Counted from the stretch's first letter, positions 22,788 through 31,411 are shown. The stretch is DNA of 64,000 nt from an uncultured Oscillospiraceae bacterium (GCA_910585155.1 CAJUEC010000001.1:79924-143923); one strand, 5' to 3'. Numbers and translations are program-made. Notes: generated by a model not told the origin, from the sequence alone.

Positions 22788-23714
22788 ATGTCTTTTGCAA
22801 ATCGGGACGACATCATTGCGATCACCCCGGAGTGGAAGGGGGAGCGGTTTGAGGACGGCCGGCCCAGGGTGCCGGACAAGTACCTGGACGCCCTTTGCCA
22901 GATGACGCTGGAGGAGGTGTGGAAGCCCATCTTTGTGGCCGGGTACGAGAACCAGTTCATCGCCATGCCCTCCCTGCATCCGGAGTTCCGGACGGACGGC
23001 ACGGTCAACCGCAAGCTGATCGGCCGGGCGGTGACCGCCGCCTACATCCCCACCAGGCCGGACTACCTCGGGGCCTCCTGCGCCATTGCCGCCGCCCAGG
23101 GCTTTCAGGGCACCCCGAACCAGTGGGTCATCGACCGGCTCACCGACCGGGACGTGCTGGTGGTGGACATGTACGACAAGATCTACAAGGGGACCTTCCT
23201 GGGCGGCAACCTGACCACCGCCCTGCGGGCCAGGACGGGCCGGGGCGGCGCGGTCATCTGGGGCGGCGTTCGGGACGTGGAGCAGATGCGCCGAGTGCCG
23301 GATGTGCAGGTCTATTACCGGGGCATCGATCCCACCCCCATCCGGGAGTTCGCCATGTTGGGCATGAACACCCCGGTGCGCCTGGGCGCCGGCCGGGAGG
23401 CCGCCGTGTGCCTGCCCGGCGACGTGGTCTACGGCTGCAGCGGCGGTGTGCTGTTCATCCCGCCCCAACTGGTGGCCGACGTGGTGGAGGGGGGAGCCAA
23501 GACCCAGGTGAAGGACATGTTCGGCTTCGAGATGATCAGCGAAAACCGCTTCACCACGGCGCAGATCGACAAGAACACCTGGTCGGAGGAGATGCTGGAC
23601 CTGCTGATGGAGTACATCCGCACGCGGCAGGAGGCGGCCCCCTATCGGGACCTGGACTGGAGCCGGGAGTACGAGCTGGCCAGAGAGGCCGGCGACGGCC
23701 AATCCGCCCTGTGA
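22788..23714 (+). CDS. RraA-like family protein (possible 2-keto-acid aldolase)
   Basis: A 308-residue protein. The core LVVDMYDKIYKGTFLGGNL, then TGRGGAVIWGGVRDVEQM, is the RraA/HMG-aldolase fold signature (G..G.V..GG.RD, metal-binding Asp). RraA-like proteins in catabolic clusters can be pyruvate aldolases or oxaloacetate decarboxylases, which fits cleavage of the 2-keto acid made by the upstream dehydratase (inference). It is longer than minimal RraA (about 160). Start at 22788, after GAGGGGAC; the frame opens earlier inside the previous gene. Confidence 0.75.
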   Translation: MSFANRDDIIAITPEWKGERFEDGRPRVPDKYLDALCQMTLEEVWKPIFVAGYENQFIAMPSLHPEFRTDGTVNRKLIGRAVTAAYIPTRPDYLGASCAIAAAQGFQGTPNQWVIDRLTDRDVLVVDMYDKIYKGTFLGGNLTTALRARTGRGGAVIWGGVRDVEQMRRVPDVQVYYRGIDPTPIREFAMLGMNTPVRLGAGREAAVCLPGDVVYGCSGGVLFIPPQLVADVVEGGAKTQVKDMFGFEMISENRFTTAQIDKNTWSEEMLDLLMEYIRTRQEAAPYRDLDWSREYELAREAGDGQSAL

Positions 23715-23742
23715 CCCGCCGCACCTCATTTTTAAAACATAG

Positions 23743-23795
23743 TATCATTTGTCCAAAATATTTTACAAGCAATTCCAAAAAATTTTCTGTATAAT
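23743..23795 (+). promoter_or_regulatory. candidate promoter and activator site of the TRAP genes
   Basis: TATAAT at 23790-23795 has no good -35 at 17 bases, as expected for an activated promoter. TATCATTTGT (23743-23752), shared with the enolase-type promoter, lies about 15 bases upstream of the -35 position. The remainder of 23715-23898 is AT-richer non-coding DNA. Confidence 0.45.
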
Positions 23796-23898
23796 TTTCA
23801 GCAGAGTTGGGGGATTTTGTCCATTTCTCCCGCTCATTACGGACGCACCCACAGAACGGACGCCTGAGCCCAGGCCTTGTTTGAAAAAAGGAGAGAAT

Positions 23899-24951
23899 AT
23901 GATGAAAAAGATGCTTGCAGTCCTTTTGAGTCTGGCCCTAACGCTGGGGCTGGCGGCCTGTGCCGCCGAAAATCCCCCCGCTGACAGTTCGGCCCCGCCC
24001 CAGGCCAGCGCCGGAGATGACAGCTCCGAGCCGGTCCATCTGCTCAGCTCCCCCATGATCTTCAAGGTGGCCACCTCCCAGTCCGCCACCGGGATCTGGG
24101 TGCCCATGATGGAGAAGGCCTATGAAAAGATCACCCAGCTGACCCACGGCGACCTCCAGTTCGTCATCTATCCCAACAGCGAGCTGGGCAGCAACATCGA
24201 CTGCGTGGAGCAGATTCTGGCCGGCGCACCCATGATCCTGGGCTGCGGGTTCGACACCCTCACCGACTACAGCGACAAGTTCGCCGTGGCCTCCGCGCCC
24301 TATGTGTTCCAGGACTCCTCCGAGGTGTTCACCCTGGCCCAGTCCGACTGGTGGCCCGCCGCCAACGCTGAGCTGGAGCAGGAGGCCAACATCAAGGTGT
24401 TCGCGGTGGGCTCCCTGGGCTACCGCCATTTCATCAGCACCAAGCCCATCCGCTCCGTGTCGGACATACCCACCATGGTGGTGCGCATGGGCAGCGCCCT
24501 GAACCGGGACTGGATCACCGTCATGGGCGGCGCCCCCACCTCCAGCACCTGGGCGGATAATTACGCCTCCCTGGAGTCCGGCATCTTCGACGCCTGTGAG
24601 GCCACCCTGGACCTGCTGTGGACCTCCTCCCTGTATGAGGTGTGCGACTACCTCACTCTGTCCGGCCACTCCATCAACCCCAACATCAGCATCATGAACG
24701 AGGATACCTGGAATACAATCCCCGCCGAGTACCAGCAGATCATCACCGAGGTGATGGAGCAGGCCATGGCGGATATGTATGACGAGGTGGTGGCCAGTGA
24801 GCAGTCCTTCATCGACCAGTTCAAGGAGAAGGGGGTGGAGATCATCCAGGTGGACAAGGCCGAGTTTGCCGCCTACACCGGCGACCTGCTGAAGCTGGAA
24901 AAGATGGACGACTCCATTTTGGAGGAGATCAACCAGATCCTGGGCCATTAG
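23899..24951 (+). CDS. dctP: TRAP transporter substrate-binding lipoprotein (DctP family)
   Basis: A 350-residue extracytoplasmic binding protein. The signal peptide ends in a lipobox LGLAAC (Cys21), so it should be anchored as a lipoprotein. The body follows the DctP pattern (FKVATSQSATGIWVPMMEKA, then GNSELG-type SELGSNIDCVEQ). These proteins bind C4-dicarboxylates, sugar acids or uronates, and the neighbouring dehydratase favours a sugar acid. RBS AAAAAGGAGAG; ATGs at 23899 and 23902 are both possible. Its membrane partners follow. Confidence 0.92.
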   Translation: MMKKMLAVLLSLALTLGLAACAAENPPADSSAPPQASAGDDSSEPVHLLSSPMIFKVATSQSATGIWVPMMEKAYEKITQLTHGDLQFVIYPNSELGSNIDCVEQILAGAPMILGCGFDTLTDYSDKFAVASAPYVFQDSSEVFTLAQSDWWPAANAELEQEANIKVFAVGSLGYRHFISTKPIRSVSDIPTMVVRMGSALNRDWITVMGGAPTSSTWADNYASLESGIFDACEATLDLLWTSSLYEVCDYLTLSGHSINPNISIMNEDTWNTIPAEYQQIITEVMEQAMADMYDEVVASEQSFIDQFKEKGVEIIQVDKAEFAAYTGDLLKLEKMDDSILEEINQILGH

Positions 24952-25021
24952 GCAAACCATCAGGCAGGCGCGGCCCAACCCGGCGCCGCGCCTGCGCATC
25001 TCTCCGAAAGGAGCGCCAACC

Positions 25022-25525
25022 ATGAAGAAAATCCTGACTGCCCTGCGCAATCTCCCCCTGGTGGCGGCCAGCGCCGCCCTGATCCTGTCCATCCTGCTGT
25101 GCTTTATGAACGTGGTCACCCGGAAGCTCTTCTCCTTCACCTTCAACGGCTTTGACGCCATGATGACCCTGTGCTTCGGCTACACTGTCTTTGTGGGCAG
25201 CGCCGCCGCCTATGAAAAGGGGATGCACTACGGGGTGGATGTGCTGGTCTCCGCCCTGCCCGCCGGGGCCAAGGCGGCGGCCAAGGTGGCGCTGGATGTG
25301 GTGATGGTGGTGGTGATGGTCTGTGGGACCTATCTGTCCGTCGTCCTGTCCGTCAATGCCCTTGGCAAGACCATGGAGGGGCTGAACATCCCCTACTTCT
25401 GGTATGATCTTGCCGCTGTGATCGGCTTTGGGTACAGCACGGTCTTCTCCCTGGAGTTCCTCTGGCGGGACGTCCGCGCCCTCAGAGCCCCCGCGTCCGA
25501 CCCGAAAGGAGGTGCCGCCGCGTGA
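25022..25525 (+). CDS. dctQ: TRAP transporter small permease (DctQ family)
   Basis: A 167-residue membrane protein with about four hydrophobic segments, starting near LVAASAALILSILLCFMNVV. MNVVTRKLF and the later EFLWRD tail are typical of DctQ. It pairs with the large permease DctM, whose GTG start overlaps its TGA by 4 bases. RBS GAAAGGAGC. Confidence 0.9.
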   Translation: MKKILTALRNLPLVAASAALILSILLCFMNVVTRKLFSFTFNGFDAMMTLCFGYTVFVGSAAAYEKGMHYGVDVLVSALPAGAKAAAKVALDVVMVVVMVCGTYLSVVLSVNALGKTMEGLNIPYFWYDLAAVIGFGYSTVFSLEFLWRDVRALRAPASDPKGGAAA

Positions 25526-26814
25526 ACTGGTCTGTTATCATCCCCGTGGTCACAATCATCGTGCTGCTGATGCTGAACGCGCCGGTGTGGGTGGCCCTGT
25601 TCGGCGGGATGCTGCCCTACTTTTTCTTCCTGGGCGACGGCCTGCCCACCCAAATCCTCATCCAGCGGCTGGTGGCCACCACGGAAAACGCCTCCTATCT
25701 GGCCATCCCCTTCTTCGTCACGGCAGGGGCGATCATGAACCACGCGGGGCTGTCCGCCCGGCTGATGGACTTTGCCGAGGCGCTGGTGGGCCACCTGTCC
25801 GGCGGCCTGGCCCATGTGAATGTGCTGCTGTCCGTGCTGATGGGGGGCTGCTCCGGGTCCGCCGCCGCGGACGCCGCCATGGAGTGCAAGATCTTGGTGC
25901 CCGAGATGGAGAAGCGGGGCTATGACCGGGACTTCAGCGCCGCGGTCACCGTGGCCTCCTCCCTCATCACCCCCATCATCCCCCCGGGCATGGGGCTGAT
26001 CCTCTACGCCTTTTCCGCCAATGTGTCCGTGGGCCGCATGTTCGCCGCGGGCTATCTCCCGGGCATTTTGTGCATGGTCTTTTTCATTGTGCTGGTGGAC
26101 CGTATCTCCAAGAAGCGGGGGTACAAGCCCTCCCGGCAGAGGATGGCCGCTCCAAAGGAGATTCTCAGGCTGGGCGTCCACGCCCTGTGGGCGCTGCTCA
26201 TGCCGCTGGGCATCATCATGGCGCTGCGCTTCGGCTACTTCACCGCCACGGAGGCTGGGGCCATCGCCTGCGTCTACTCCCTGTTCATCGGCGTGTTCGT
26301 CTACCACGAGTTCAAAAAGGAGCACATCATCCCCGTTATCAAGGAGTCCGTGCTGGGCACCGCCACGGTGATGGTCATCATGTGCGCCGCCAACTGCCTG
26401 TCCTACTTCCTGTCCTATGAGAACATCCCCAGGGCCATGACCAACCTCATTGTGGACGCCGGCCTGGGCCGCTTCGGCTTCCTCATCATTGTCAACATCT
26501 TCATTCTCATCCTGGGCATGTTTGTCTCCAACGGCATGATCCCCATCCTGGCCACCCTGCTGGCCCCCATCGCCGCCTCGCTGGGCATCGACCCCATCCA
26601 GTTCGGCATCATCGTGGTGTTCAACGTCACCCTGGGCAACATGACCCCGCCCTTCGGTCTGGTGCTCTACCAGGTGGCCGGCCTGACGGACCTCTCGGTG
26701 CCCAAGCTGGCCAAGGCCTGTATGCCTTTCATCGTGGCCATGCTGCTGGTGCTGCTCATCATCACCTTCTGCGAGCCGCTGGCCGTGCTGCTCCCCAACC
26801 TGATCTACGGCTGA
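25522..26814 (+). CDS. dctM: TRAP transporter large permease (DctM family)
   Basis: A 430-residue polytopic membrane protein of the DctM family, which drives Na+- or H+-coupled uptake with DctP and DctQ. LLSVLMGGCSGSAAADAAM and LITPIIPPGMGLILYA are family motifs, and NMTPPFGLVLY lies near the end. Start is GTG at 25522, overlapping dctQ (GTGA), with AAAGGAGG just upstream. Confidence 0.93.
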   Translation: MNWSVIIPVVTIIVLLMLNAPVWVALFGGMLPYFFFLGDGLPTQILIQRLVATTENASYLAIPFFVTAGAIMNHAGLSARLMDFAEALVGHLSGGLAHVNVLLSVLMGGCSGSAAADAAMECKILVPEMEKRGYDRDFSAAVTVASSLITPIIPPGMGLILYAFSANVSVGRMFAAGYLPGILCMVFFIVLVDRISKKRGYKPSRQRMAAPKEILRLGVHALWALLMPLGIIMALRFGYFTATEAGAIACVYSLFIGVFVYHEFKKEHIIPVIKESVLGTATVMVIMCAANCLSYFLSYENIPRAMTNLIVDAGLGRFGFLIIVNIFILILGMFVSNGMIPILATLLAPIAASLGIDPIQFGIIVVFNVTLGNMTPPFGLVLYQVAGLTDLSVPKLAKACMPFIVAMLLVLLIITFCEPLAVLLPNLIYG

Positions 26815-26833
26815 GCGCCGGAGGAGGCATCTT

Positions 26834-27925
26834 ATGGAACTTCATCGTATGCTGTCCGGCGCGAACCGCTATGTTCAGGGCCGGAACCTGCTGGACCAGG
26901 TGGGGGCGGAGTGTGCGCAGCACGGTTGGCGGCGGATCTACGCGGTGGGCGGGCCCCATGGGCTGGCCGCCGCCTGGCCCGCCATCCGGGCGGGACTGGA
27001 GGCCCGGGGCATATCCCACGTGCTGCGGAAGTTCACCGGCTTCAACACCGCCGGGGAGATCGAGGTGGCGGCCCGGGAGGCGGCGGGGGAGTCCTGCGCG
27101 GCTATCGCTGGCATCGGGGGCGGCAAGGCGCTGGACCTGGCCAAGGCCGCCGCGGCGCTGGCAGGCCTGCCCGTTGTCACCGTGCCCACCAGCGCCGCCA
27201 CCTGCGCCGCCTTCGCGCCGCTGTCCATCGTCTATGACGAGGAGGGGCGGCAGGCGGAGTCACGCTTTCACAGCTTCGAGGTATCGGCGGTCTTTGTGGA
27301 CCTGGACATCATCGCGGTCGCCCCGGCCCGGCTGCTGGCCGCGGGCATGGCGGACGCGCTGGCCAAATCCTGTGAGTACAGCTCCGCCTTCCCCAGCCTG
27401 CGCTACGGCGACATCGACACCGCCAAGTACTGCGGCTACCGGCTGGCGCTGGCGGGGGATGAGGGGCTGCTGAGCTGCGGCCCCCAGGCCTACCGGGACG
27501 CGCTGGAGGGGCGGGCCACCCAGGCGCTGGAGGACGCGGTCTTTCTCAGCATCGCCAACATTGGTGTGGTCAGCGGGCTGTGCGGCTACACCAACAAGCC
27601 CGGCGGGCGGTTCGCCATCGCCCACGGCTTTAACGAGCTGATCCGCGGCCGCTGGGTGCCCGACCCCCGCCGCTGGCTCCACGGGGAGCTGGTGGCGGTG
27701 GGCATTCTGGCCCAGCTCCGGGTGAACCGGGTCCCGGCGGAGCGGATCGAGGCTGTCCGCCGCTTTTTCCAGACCATCCGCGTGCCCGTCTCCCTGGCCC
27801 AGCTGGGGATGGAGCTGGACGCCGCCCAGCTGGCCGCCTTTCAGGAGGAAGTAGTGACCAACACCAGCATGGACCCGGCGCTCCATCCCCGGATCCGGCA
27901 GGCGGTGGCCGGCGTGCTGCGGTAG
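26834..27925 (+). CDS. glycerol dehydrogenase-like iron-containing dehydrogenase (GldA family)
   Basis: A 363-residue NAD-dependent polyol-type dehydrogenase. GIGGGKALDLAKA is the dinucleotide loop. Metal ligands are visible as Asp in AAGMADALAKS, His in FAIAHGFNE and His in WLHGELVAVG. Length matches GldA. RBS GGAGGAGG. It follows the TRAP genes closely, so it probably reduces or oxidises an intermediate of the same pathway rather than serving glycerol metabolism (inference). A strong bidirectional terminator follows. Confidence 0.85.
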   Translation: MELHRMLSGANRYVQGRNLLDQVGAECAQHGWRRIYAVGGPHGLAAAWPAIRAGLEARGISHVLRKFTGFNTAGEIEVAAREAAGESCAAIAGIGGGKALDLAKAAAALAGLPVVTVPTSAATCAAFAPLSIVYDEEGRQAESRFHSFEVSAVFVDLDIIAVAPARLLAAGMADALAKSCEYSSAFPSLRYGDIDTAKYCGYRLALAGDEGLLSCGPQAYRDALEGRATQALEDAVFLSIANIGVVSGLCGYTNKPGGRFAIAHGFNELIRGRWVPDPRRWLHGELVAVGILAQLRVNRVPAERIEAVRRFFQTIRVPVSLAQLGMELDAAQLAAFQEEVVTNTSMDPALHPRIRQAVAGVLR

Positions 27926-27936
27926 CACAAGACAAA

Positions 27937-27983
27937 GCGGCCCCCGGCGCGGACTGCGCCGGGGGCCGCTCTTGCTTGTTTTT
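27937..27983. terminator. terminator between convergent genes
   Basis: GCGGCCCCCGGCGC (27937-27950), loop GGACT, GCGCCGGGGGCCGC (27956-27969), then TCTTGCTTGTTTTTT: a perfect 14-bp stem serving the + strand operon, and possibly also the convergent gene. Confidence 0.85.
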
Positions 27984-28939
27984 TACCCGCCGGAGAGCCA
28001 ACCGTGCATCTCCAGCAGCCCCTTCAGATAGCCGATGGCGAACAGCCGGCCCAGGGCGGTGTAGCCCGCGGTGCCGCCGCTCTCGCAGGACAGCTGGGGG
28101 ACGTGGTCCACCCGGATGGGGACGTCCAGACCCAGCTCCCGATACAGCGCGATCATCCGGGCCATGTCGATTTCGCCGTTGTCGTGGAAGGTCTCCCGGA
28201 AGTCGGCGACCGAGCCCCGGCAGTTGCGGAAGTGGATGAAAAAAATCTTGTCCGCCAGAAGCTGGGCGGCCCGCTCCAGGTCCTCGCCCATCATGTGGAA
28301 GGTGGCCTGGCAGAAGGTGACCCCCAGCATGGGGGAGGGCACCAGTTCCATGGCCCGCCGGATGCTGTCCAGACTGGTCATGACGCGGTGGACGCCGCCC
28401 AGCGCGGGCAGCGGGGGATCGTCGGGGTGGAGGGCCAGCCGGACGCCGTGCCGCTCCGCCTCGGGCAGGACCGCCCGGAGAAAATAGGCGTAGTTGTCCC
28501 ACAGCTGCTCCGAGGTGATGGCCGCCCCGGTGGGGACGAAGTCCTCCAGCCGGAAGCCGGTGACCCTGGCCCCGCCCCGCTCCGGAAATCGGTCGCCGGT
28601 GCGCAGCCAGCCGATGTGGGCCATGAAATTGAAGCAGACGGTGCCGATTTCCTGCCGGCGCATCAGGGGGAGCATCCGGCAAAAGGTCTCGATGGACCGG
28701 TCCCGCAGGGCGTCCCCCGCTTTGATGTGGTCGTGCAGGCGGTTGGGCAGGGGCTCCAAAACCAACGGCTGGATGCCGCTCTCCCGGAAGCGGCGGCACA
28801 GCCCCTCCCAATGGGCGGGGGAGGCTGGGTCAAAGTCCTCCGACTCCGGCAGGCGGATCACGCCGTGCCGCACCCCGCACTGAACGGCCAGCTCCCAGGT
28901 CAGGTCCCGGTGGGGATAGAAATAATCGGTGAGTATCAT
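27983..28939 (-). CDS. mannonate dehydratase-like (UxuA-family) sugar isomerase/dehydratase barrel
   Basis: A protein of 318 residues, shorter than UxuA (about 390) but with its motifs: FNFMAHIGW, ALHPDDPP, VTFCQATFHMM, IFFIHFRN and FHDNGEIDM, the His/Asp/Cys metal-site set of the TIM-barrel family. UxuA dehydrates D-mannonate to 2-keto-3-deoxygluconate. The GGGGTG just upstream favours the start at 28939. A frame start at 28972 overlaps a likely -10 (TATGCT) and has no RBS. It points against the TRAP cluster but probably shares its pathway. Substrate uncertain. Confidence 0.78.
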   Translation of the reverse strand: MILTDYFYPHRDLTWELAVQCGVRHGVIRLPESEDFDPASPAHWEGLCRRFRESGIQPLVLEPLPNRLHDHIKAGDALRDRSIETFCRMLPLMRRQEIGTVCFNFMAHIGWLRTGDRFPERGGARVTGFRLEDFVPTGAAITSEQLWDNYAYFLRAVLPEAERHGVRLALHPDDPPLPALGGVHRVMTSLDSIRRAMELVPSPMLGVTFCQATFHMMGEDLERAAQLLADKIFFIHFRNCRGSVADFRETFHDNGEIDMARMIALYRELGLDVPIRVDHVPQLSCESGGTAGYTALGRLFAIGYLKGLLEMHGWLSGG

Positions 28940-28969
28940 GCTGTCACCCCACTTTTGTGATGCCTCCAG

Positions 28970-29030
28970 CATAACCGCTTCCCGCCGGAAAATCCACGCA
29001 TATCCGCCGAATTTCCCCGCATATCTTCCA
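28970..29030 (-). promoter_or_regulatory. promoter region with 21-bp-spaced direct repeats upstream of the UxuA-like gene
   Basis: CGCATATC occurs at 28997 and again at 29018, exactly 21 bp (two helical turns) apart, the geometry of AraC-type operators. On the reverse strand TGGATT, 17 bases, TATGCT follow as a weak promoter, consistent with activation. Confidence 0.4.
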
Positions 29031-29046
29031 AATGTCTATCCCGCGC

Positions 29047-29859
29047 CTACCACAGCCTGAGCCGCTGGATCAGGTCGGCCACCGCGCCCTCGTTGTGGCC
29101 GCAGGTGACGATCTGGCAGATGTCCTGAATTTCCCGGTGGCTGTCTCCGGGACAGGCGGCGAGGTCCGCCGACTGGAGCATGGTCCAGTCGTTGAAATAG
29201 TCCCCGATGCACACCAGGGTGCGCCCCTCCAGCCCGGCGGCCCGCCGGGCGTACCGGATGCCCTCCGCCTTGTTCACGGAGCGCTCCACCATCTCCAGAT
29301 ACCAGGGGCCGGACTGGGCGCCGGTCACCAGCCCCGCGGAGGGCAGCTGCGCCACCTCCGCCTTCAGTCCCTCCATGTCCCCGCCCTCGGGCAGGACGTA
29401 CACCACCTTGACGTACTCCCCCGTCAGGAACTCCTCTACGGTGATCAGCCGCCTGTGCATGTCATTCAGCAGACTGTCCCGGGCGGGGTCGCCGCTGGAC
29501 ACCTGCACGATCTCCCGGTGGTCGGCGGCCACGATCCACAGATCGGGGCGGGCCAAAAAGTAGTCCGCGCACTCCCGCTTGTAGGGCTGGGGCAGCAGAA
29601 TTTTCCGCAGCACCTGCCCGGCCTCGGGGTCATAGACCACCGCCCCGTTGGCGCACACCAGCGGGGCCAGCGGCACGCCGGGGAAAAATCCCAGGGCATC
29701 AGGGGGCTGTCTGCCGGTGGCGACGGAGAAGCTCCCTCCTCTCTCCACGAGCTCCCGGATCAGCCGCAGGTTTGGCTCCGGCACCACAGGCCCCATGCTC
29801 CAGTCGGTGAGCAAGGTGCCGTCCATATCGGAATAAATAATCACATCGTTTGCTTTCAT
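29047..29859 (-). CDS. HAD-superfamily Cof-type hydrolase
   Basis: A 270-residue phosphatase of the Cof/YbiV class. YSDMDGTLLT is HAD motif I (nucleophile Asp and acid Asp), SVATGRQP motif II, and GDYFNDWTML motif IV with its Asp pair. Members dephosphorylate sugar phosphates or flavin/PLP-type phosphates. The start at 29859 is the Met of MKANDVIIYSDMDG; the longer frame runs through the promoter. The -10 lies only 7 bases upstream, so the mRNA may be leaderless. Confidence 0.87.
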   Translation of the reverse strand: MKANDVIIYSDMDGTLLTDWSMGPVVPEPNLRLIRELVERGGSFSVATGRQPPDALGFFPGVPLAPLVCANGAVVYDPEAGQVLRKILLPQPYKRECADYFLARPDLWIVAADHREIVQVSSGDPARDSLLNDMHRRLITVEEFLTGEYVKVVYVLPEGGDMEGLKAEVAQLPSAGLVTGAQSGPWYLEMVERSVNKAEGIRYARRAAGLEGRTLVCIGDYFNDWTMLQSADLAACPGDSHREIQDICQIVTCGHNEGAVADLIQRLRLW

Positions 29860-29866
29860 GCCTATT

Positions 29867-29895
29867 ATTATAGCCCAGCCGGCCCGGCTTGTCCA
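29867..29895 (-). promoter_or_regulatory. promoter of the HAD hydrolase gene, possibly leaderless
   Basis: On the reverse strand: -35 TGGACA (29895-29890), 17-bp spacer, -10 TATAAT (29872-29867). Transcription would begin at about 29860-29859, the A of the start codon; there is no Shine-Dalgarno sequence. Confidence 0.65.
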
Positions 29896-29928
29896 GACGG
29901 TGATAAAAAGCGTCAAAATTTGCCCTAT

Positions 29929-30088
29929 GGAAGCACTGATTCAATGCGCCTGCGGCGCTTTGCGGATCTTTTGCACCAGGATTTTGTTGCAATTTCTTGA
30001 AATAAACACAATTATTTCCGCGAAATTGCGCCGCGTCCTGGCGTAAAATCTCTCGCAAATCGCTCTTGTCAATTGAATCAGTCCTTCC
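29929..30088. mobile_element. MITE-like element, copy 2
   Basis: A 160-bp element with ends GGAAGCACTGATTCAAT and ATTGAATCAGTCCTTCC (one mismatch as inverted repeats), flanked by CTAT on both sides. The centre folds into a nested hairpin: GCAATTTC (29989) with GAAATTGC (30022), enclosing GAAATAA (29999) with TTATTTC (30012). It matches copy 1 at 8567 over its length. No coding capacity. Confidence 0.8.
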
Positions 30089-30106
30089 CTATTTTTCCGG
30101 CTCCGC

Positions 30107-30135
30107 TTGTCCCGCCCCCGCCGCCGTGCTATACT
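30107..30135 (+). promoter_or_regulatory. promoter of the ATP pyrophosphatase gene
   Basis: -35 TTGTCC (30107-30112), 17-bp spacer, -10 TATACT (30130-30135), just downstream of the MITE-like element. Confidence 0.65.
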
Positions 30136-30182
30136 GGACACAGATGCGGCGTCTGGGATCGGACGCCGCGGAGGAGGCCGCC

Positions 30183-30824
30183 ATGAAATTCGTCATGTCC
30201 TACAGCTGCGGCAAGGACAGCACCCTTGCCCTCCACCACATGCTCCGGGCCGGCCACACCCCCGTCGGCCTGCTGGTCATGGTCAAGCGGGCGGAGACGC
30301 GCTCCTATTTCCACGGGGCCACCACCGACATGCTGCGCAGATACGGGCAGGCGCTGGACCTGCCGCTGCTGCTGTGCCCCTCGGACGGGGCGGACTACCA
30401 CACCGCACTGGAGGAGGGCCTGCACCGGGCCCGGGCTCTGGGGGCGGAGGGGGCCGCCTTCGGCGACATCGACCTGGAGGCCAACCGGGCCTGGGAGGAG
30501 GCCCGCTGCCAGGCCACCGGGCTGGCCCCCTTCTTCCCCCTGTGGCAGAGAGTCCGGGAGGACTGCGTGGACGAGCTGCTCCGGCTGGGCTACCGCTGCC
30601 TCATCAAGAGTGTGAACAACACCCTGCTGCCGGAGGGCCTGCTGGGCCGGGACCTGGACCGGGAGGCGGTGGAGGTCATCAAGGGGGCGGGCGCGGACCC
30701 CTGCGGGGAGAACGGGGAATACCATACCCTGGCGGTGGACGGGCCGGTGTTTCGCGCCCCGCTGGACTTTCAGACCGGGGAGATCCTGCGGTTCGGGGAC
30801 TACTCCGTCATCGACGTGAGGTAA
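30183..30824 (+). CDS. Dph6-related ATP pyrophosphatase (PP-loop family)
   Basis: A 213-residue protein with the N-terminal PP-loop SYSCGKDSTLALHHML, which binds ATP and releases pyrophosphate. ECGENGEYHT-type motif (CGENGEYHTL) near the C-terminus is typical of the diphthine-ammonia ligase-like group. Bacteria lack diphthamide, so the substrate is unknown; related proteins ligate or amidate small molecules. GAGGAGG before 30183 sets the start; the longer frame enters the MITE-like element. It is a monocistronic unit with its own promoter and terminator. Confidence 0.85.
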   Translation: MKFVMSYSCGKDSTLALHHMLRAGHTPVGLLVMVKRAETRSYFHGATTDMLRRYGQALDLPLLLCPSDGADYHTALEEGLHRARALGAEGAAFGDIDLEANRAWEEARCQATGLAPFFPLWQRVREDCVDELLRLGYRCLIKSVNNTLLPEGLLGRDLDREAVEVIKGAGADPCGENGEYHTLAVDGPVFRAPLDFQTGEILRFGDYSVIDVR

Positions 30825-30825
30825 A

Positions 30826-30860
30826 AAGGCCCGCCGGCTTGTCAGCCGGCGGACCTTTTT
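30826..30860. terminator. terminator between convergent genes
   Basis: CCGCCGGCT (30831-30839) pairs with AGCCGGCGG (30844-30852), flanked by an A run and by CCTTTTT, so it can act in both directions. Confidence 0.85.
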
Positions 30861-30868
30861 AGAGCATG

Positions 30869-31411
30869 TCAGGGCTCCTGCGGGGGGCCGCTTTTTCGAA
30901 TGGAGCGGTACAGCTGCGCGATTACCTTCCGCAGGGGGACGAACAGCACCAGCGCGATGGCGAAGTTCCCCAGGCAGTGGAGGACGTCGAAGGGGATGCA
31001 GTTGATCCACCAGGTGACGCCGTAGGCCCAGCCGCCGATGATGAAGTACACCGGGGCGCACAGCGTCCCGAACAGCAGCCCGAACAGTCCGGACAGAACG
31101 GCCCAGCCCAGGGGATTGGTCATCTCCCGCAGCAGCCAGGCCCCCCCGGCCAGCACCGCCCAGATGTACAGGTAATTGATGGACCAGAGGTTGAGGCCGT
31201 AGAGCACAAACTCCAGCAGCACGTATACATAGATGGGGTACACCGCCTTGCGCCCAAAGGTGACCGCGAACAGCATCACCATGAGGGACACCGGCTCGAT
31301 ATTGGGCAGGCCCGCCATGACCACCTTGGCGGCAAAGGTCATCCCGCCCAGCACACCAAAGAGGGCCACCTCGGGCAGGGTGAGGGCAAGGCCGCTCCCC
31401 TCTTTATGCAA
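30869..31411 (-). CDS. ECF transporter S component-like membrane protein
   Basis: About 180 residues of hydrophobic segments. LPEVALFGVLGGMTFAAKVV, then LPNIEPVSLMVMLF, KAVYPIYVYVLLE and IPFDVLHCLGNFAIALVL, match the family of vitamin-binding S components of energy-coupling factor transporters. The first ATG in frame would lie inside the upstream gene in another frame, so a TTG at 31411 overlapping the upstream stop by 8 bases is used; a GTG at 31369 is an alternative. It is translationally coupled to the DUF4430 protein, whose fold is transcobalamin-like. A cobalamin precursor as ligand is plausible, given the B12-dependent operon next door (inference). Confidence 0.7.
   Translation of the reverse strand: MHKEGSGLALTLPEVALFGVLGGMTFAAKVVMAGLPNIEPVSLMVMLFAVTFGRKAVYPIYVYVLLEFVLYGLNLWSINYLYIWAVLAGGAWLLREMTNPLGWAVLSGLFGLLFGTLCAPVYFIIGGWAYGVTWWINCIPFDVLHCLGNFAIALVLFVPLRKVIAQLYRSIRKSGPPQEP

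Noticed and set aside
28940..28972. Upstream ATG at 28972 as the start of the UxuA-like protein
   Set aside because: It coincides with a probable -10 hexamer and lacks an RBS, while the ATG at 28939 has GGGGTG at good distance.
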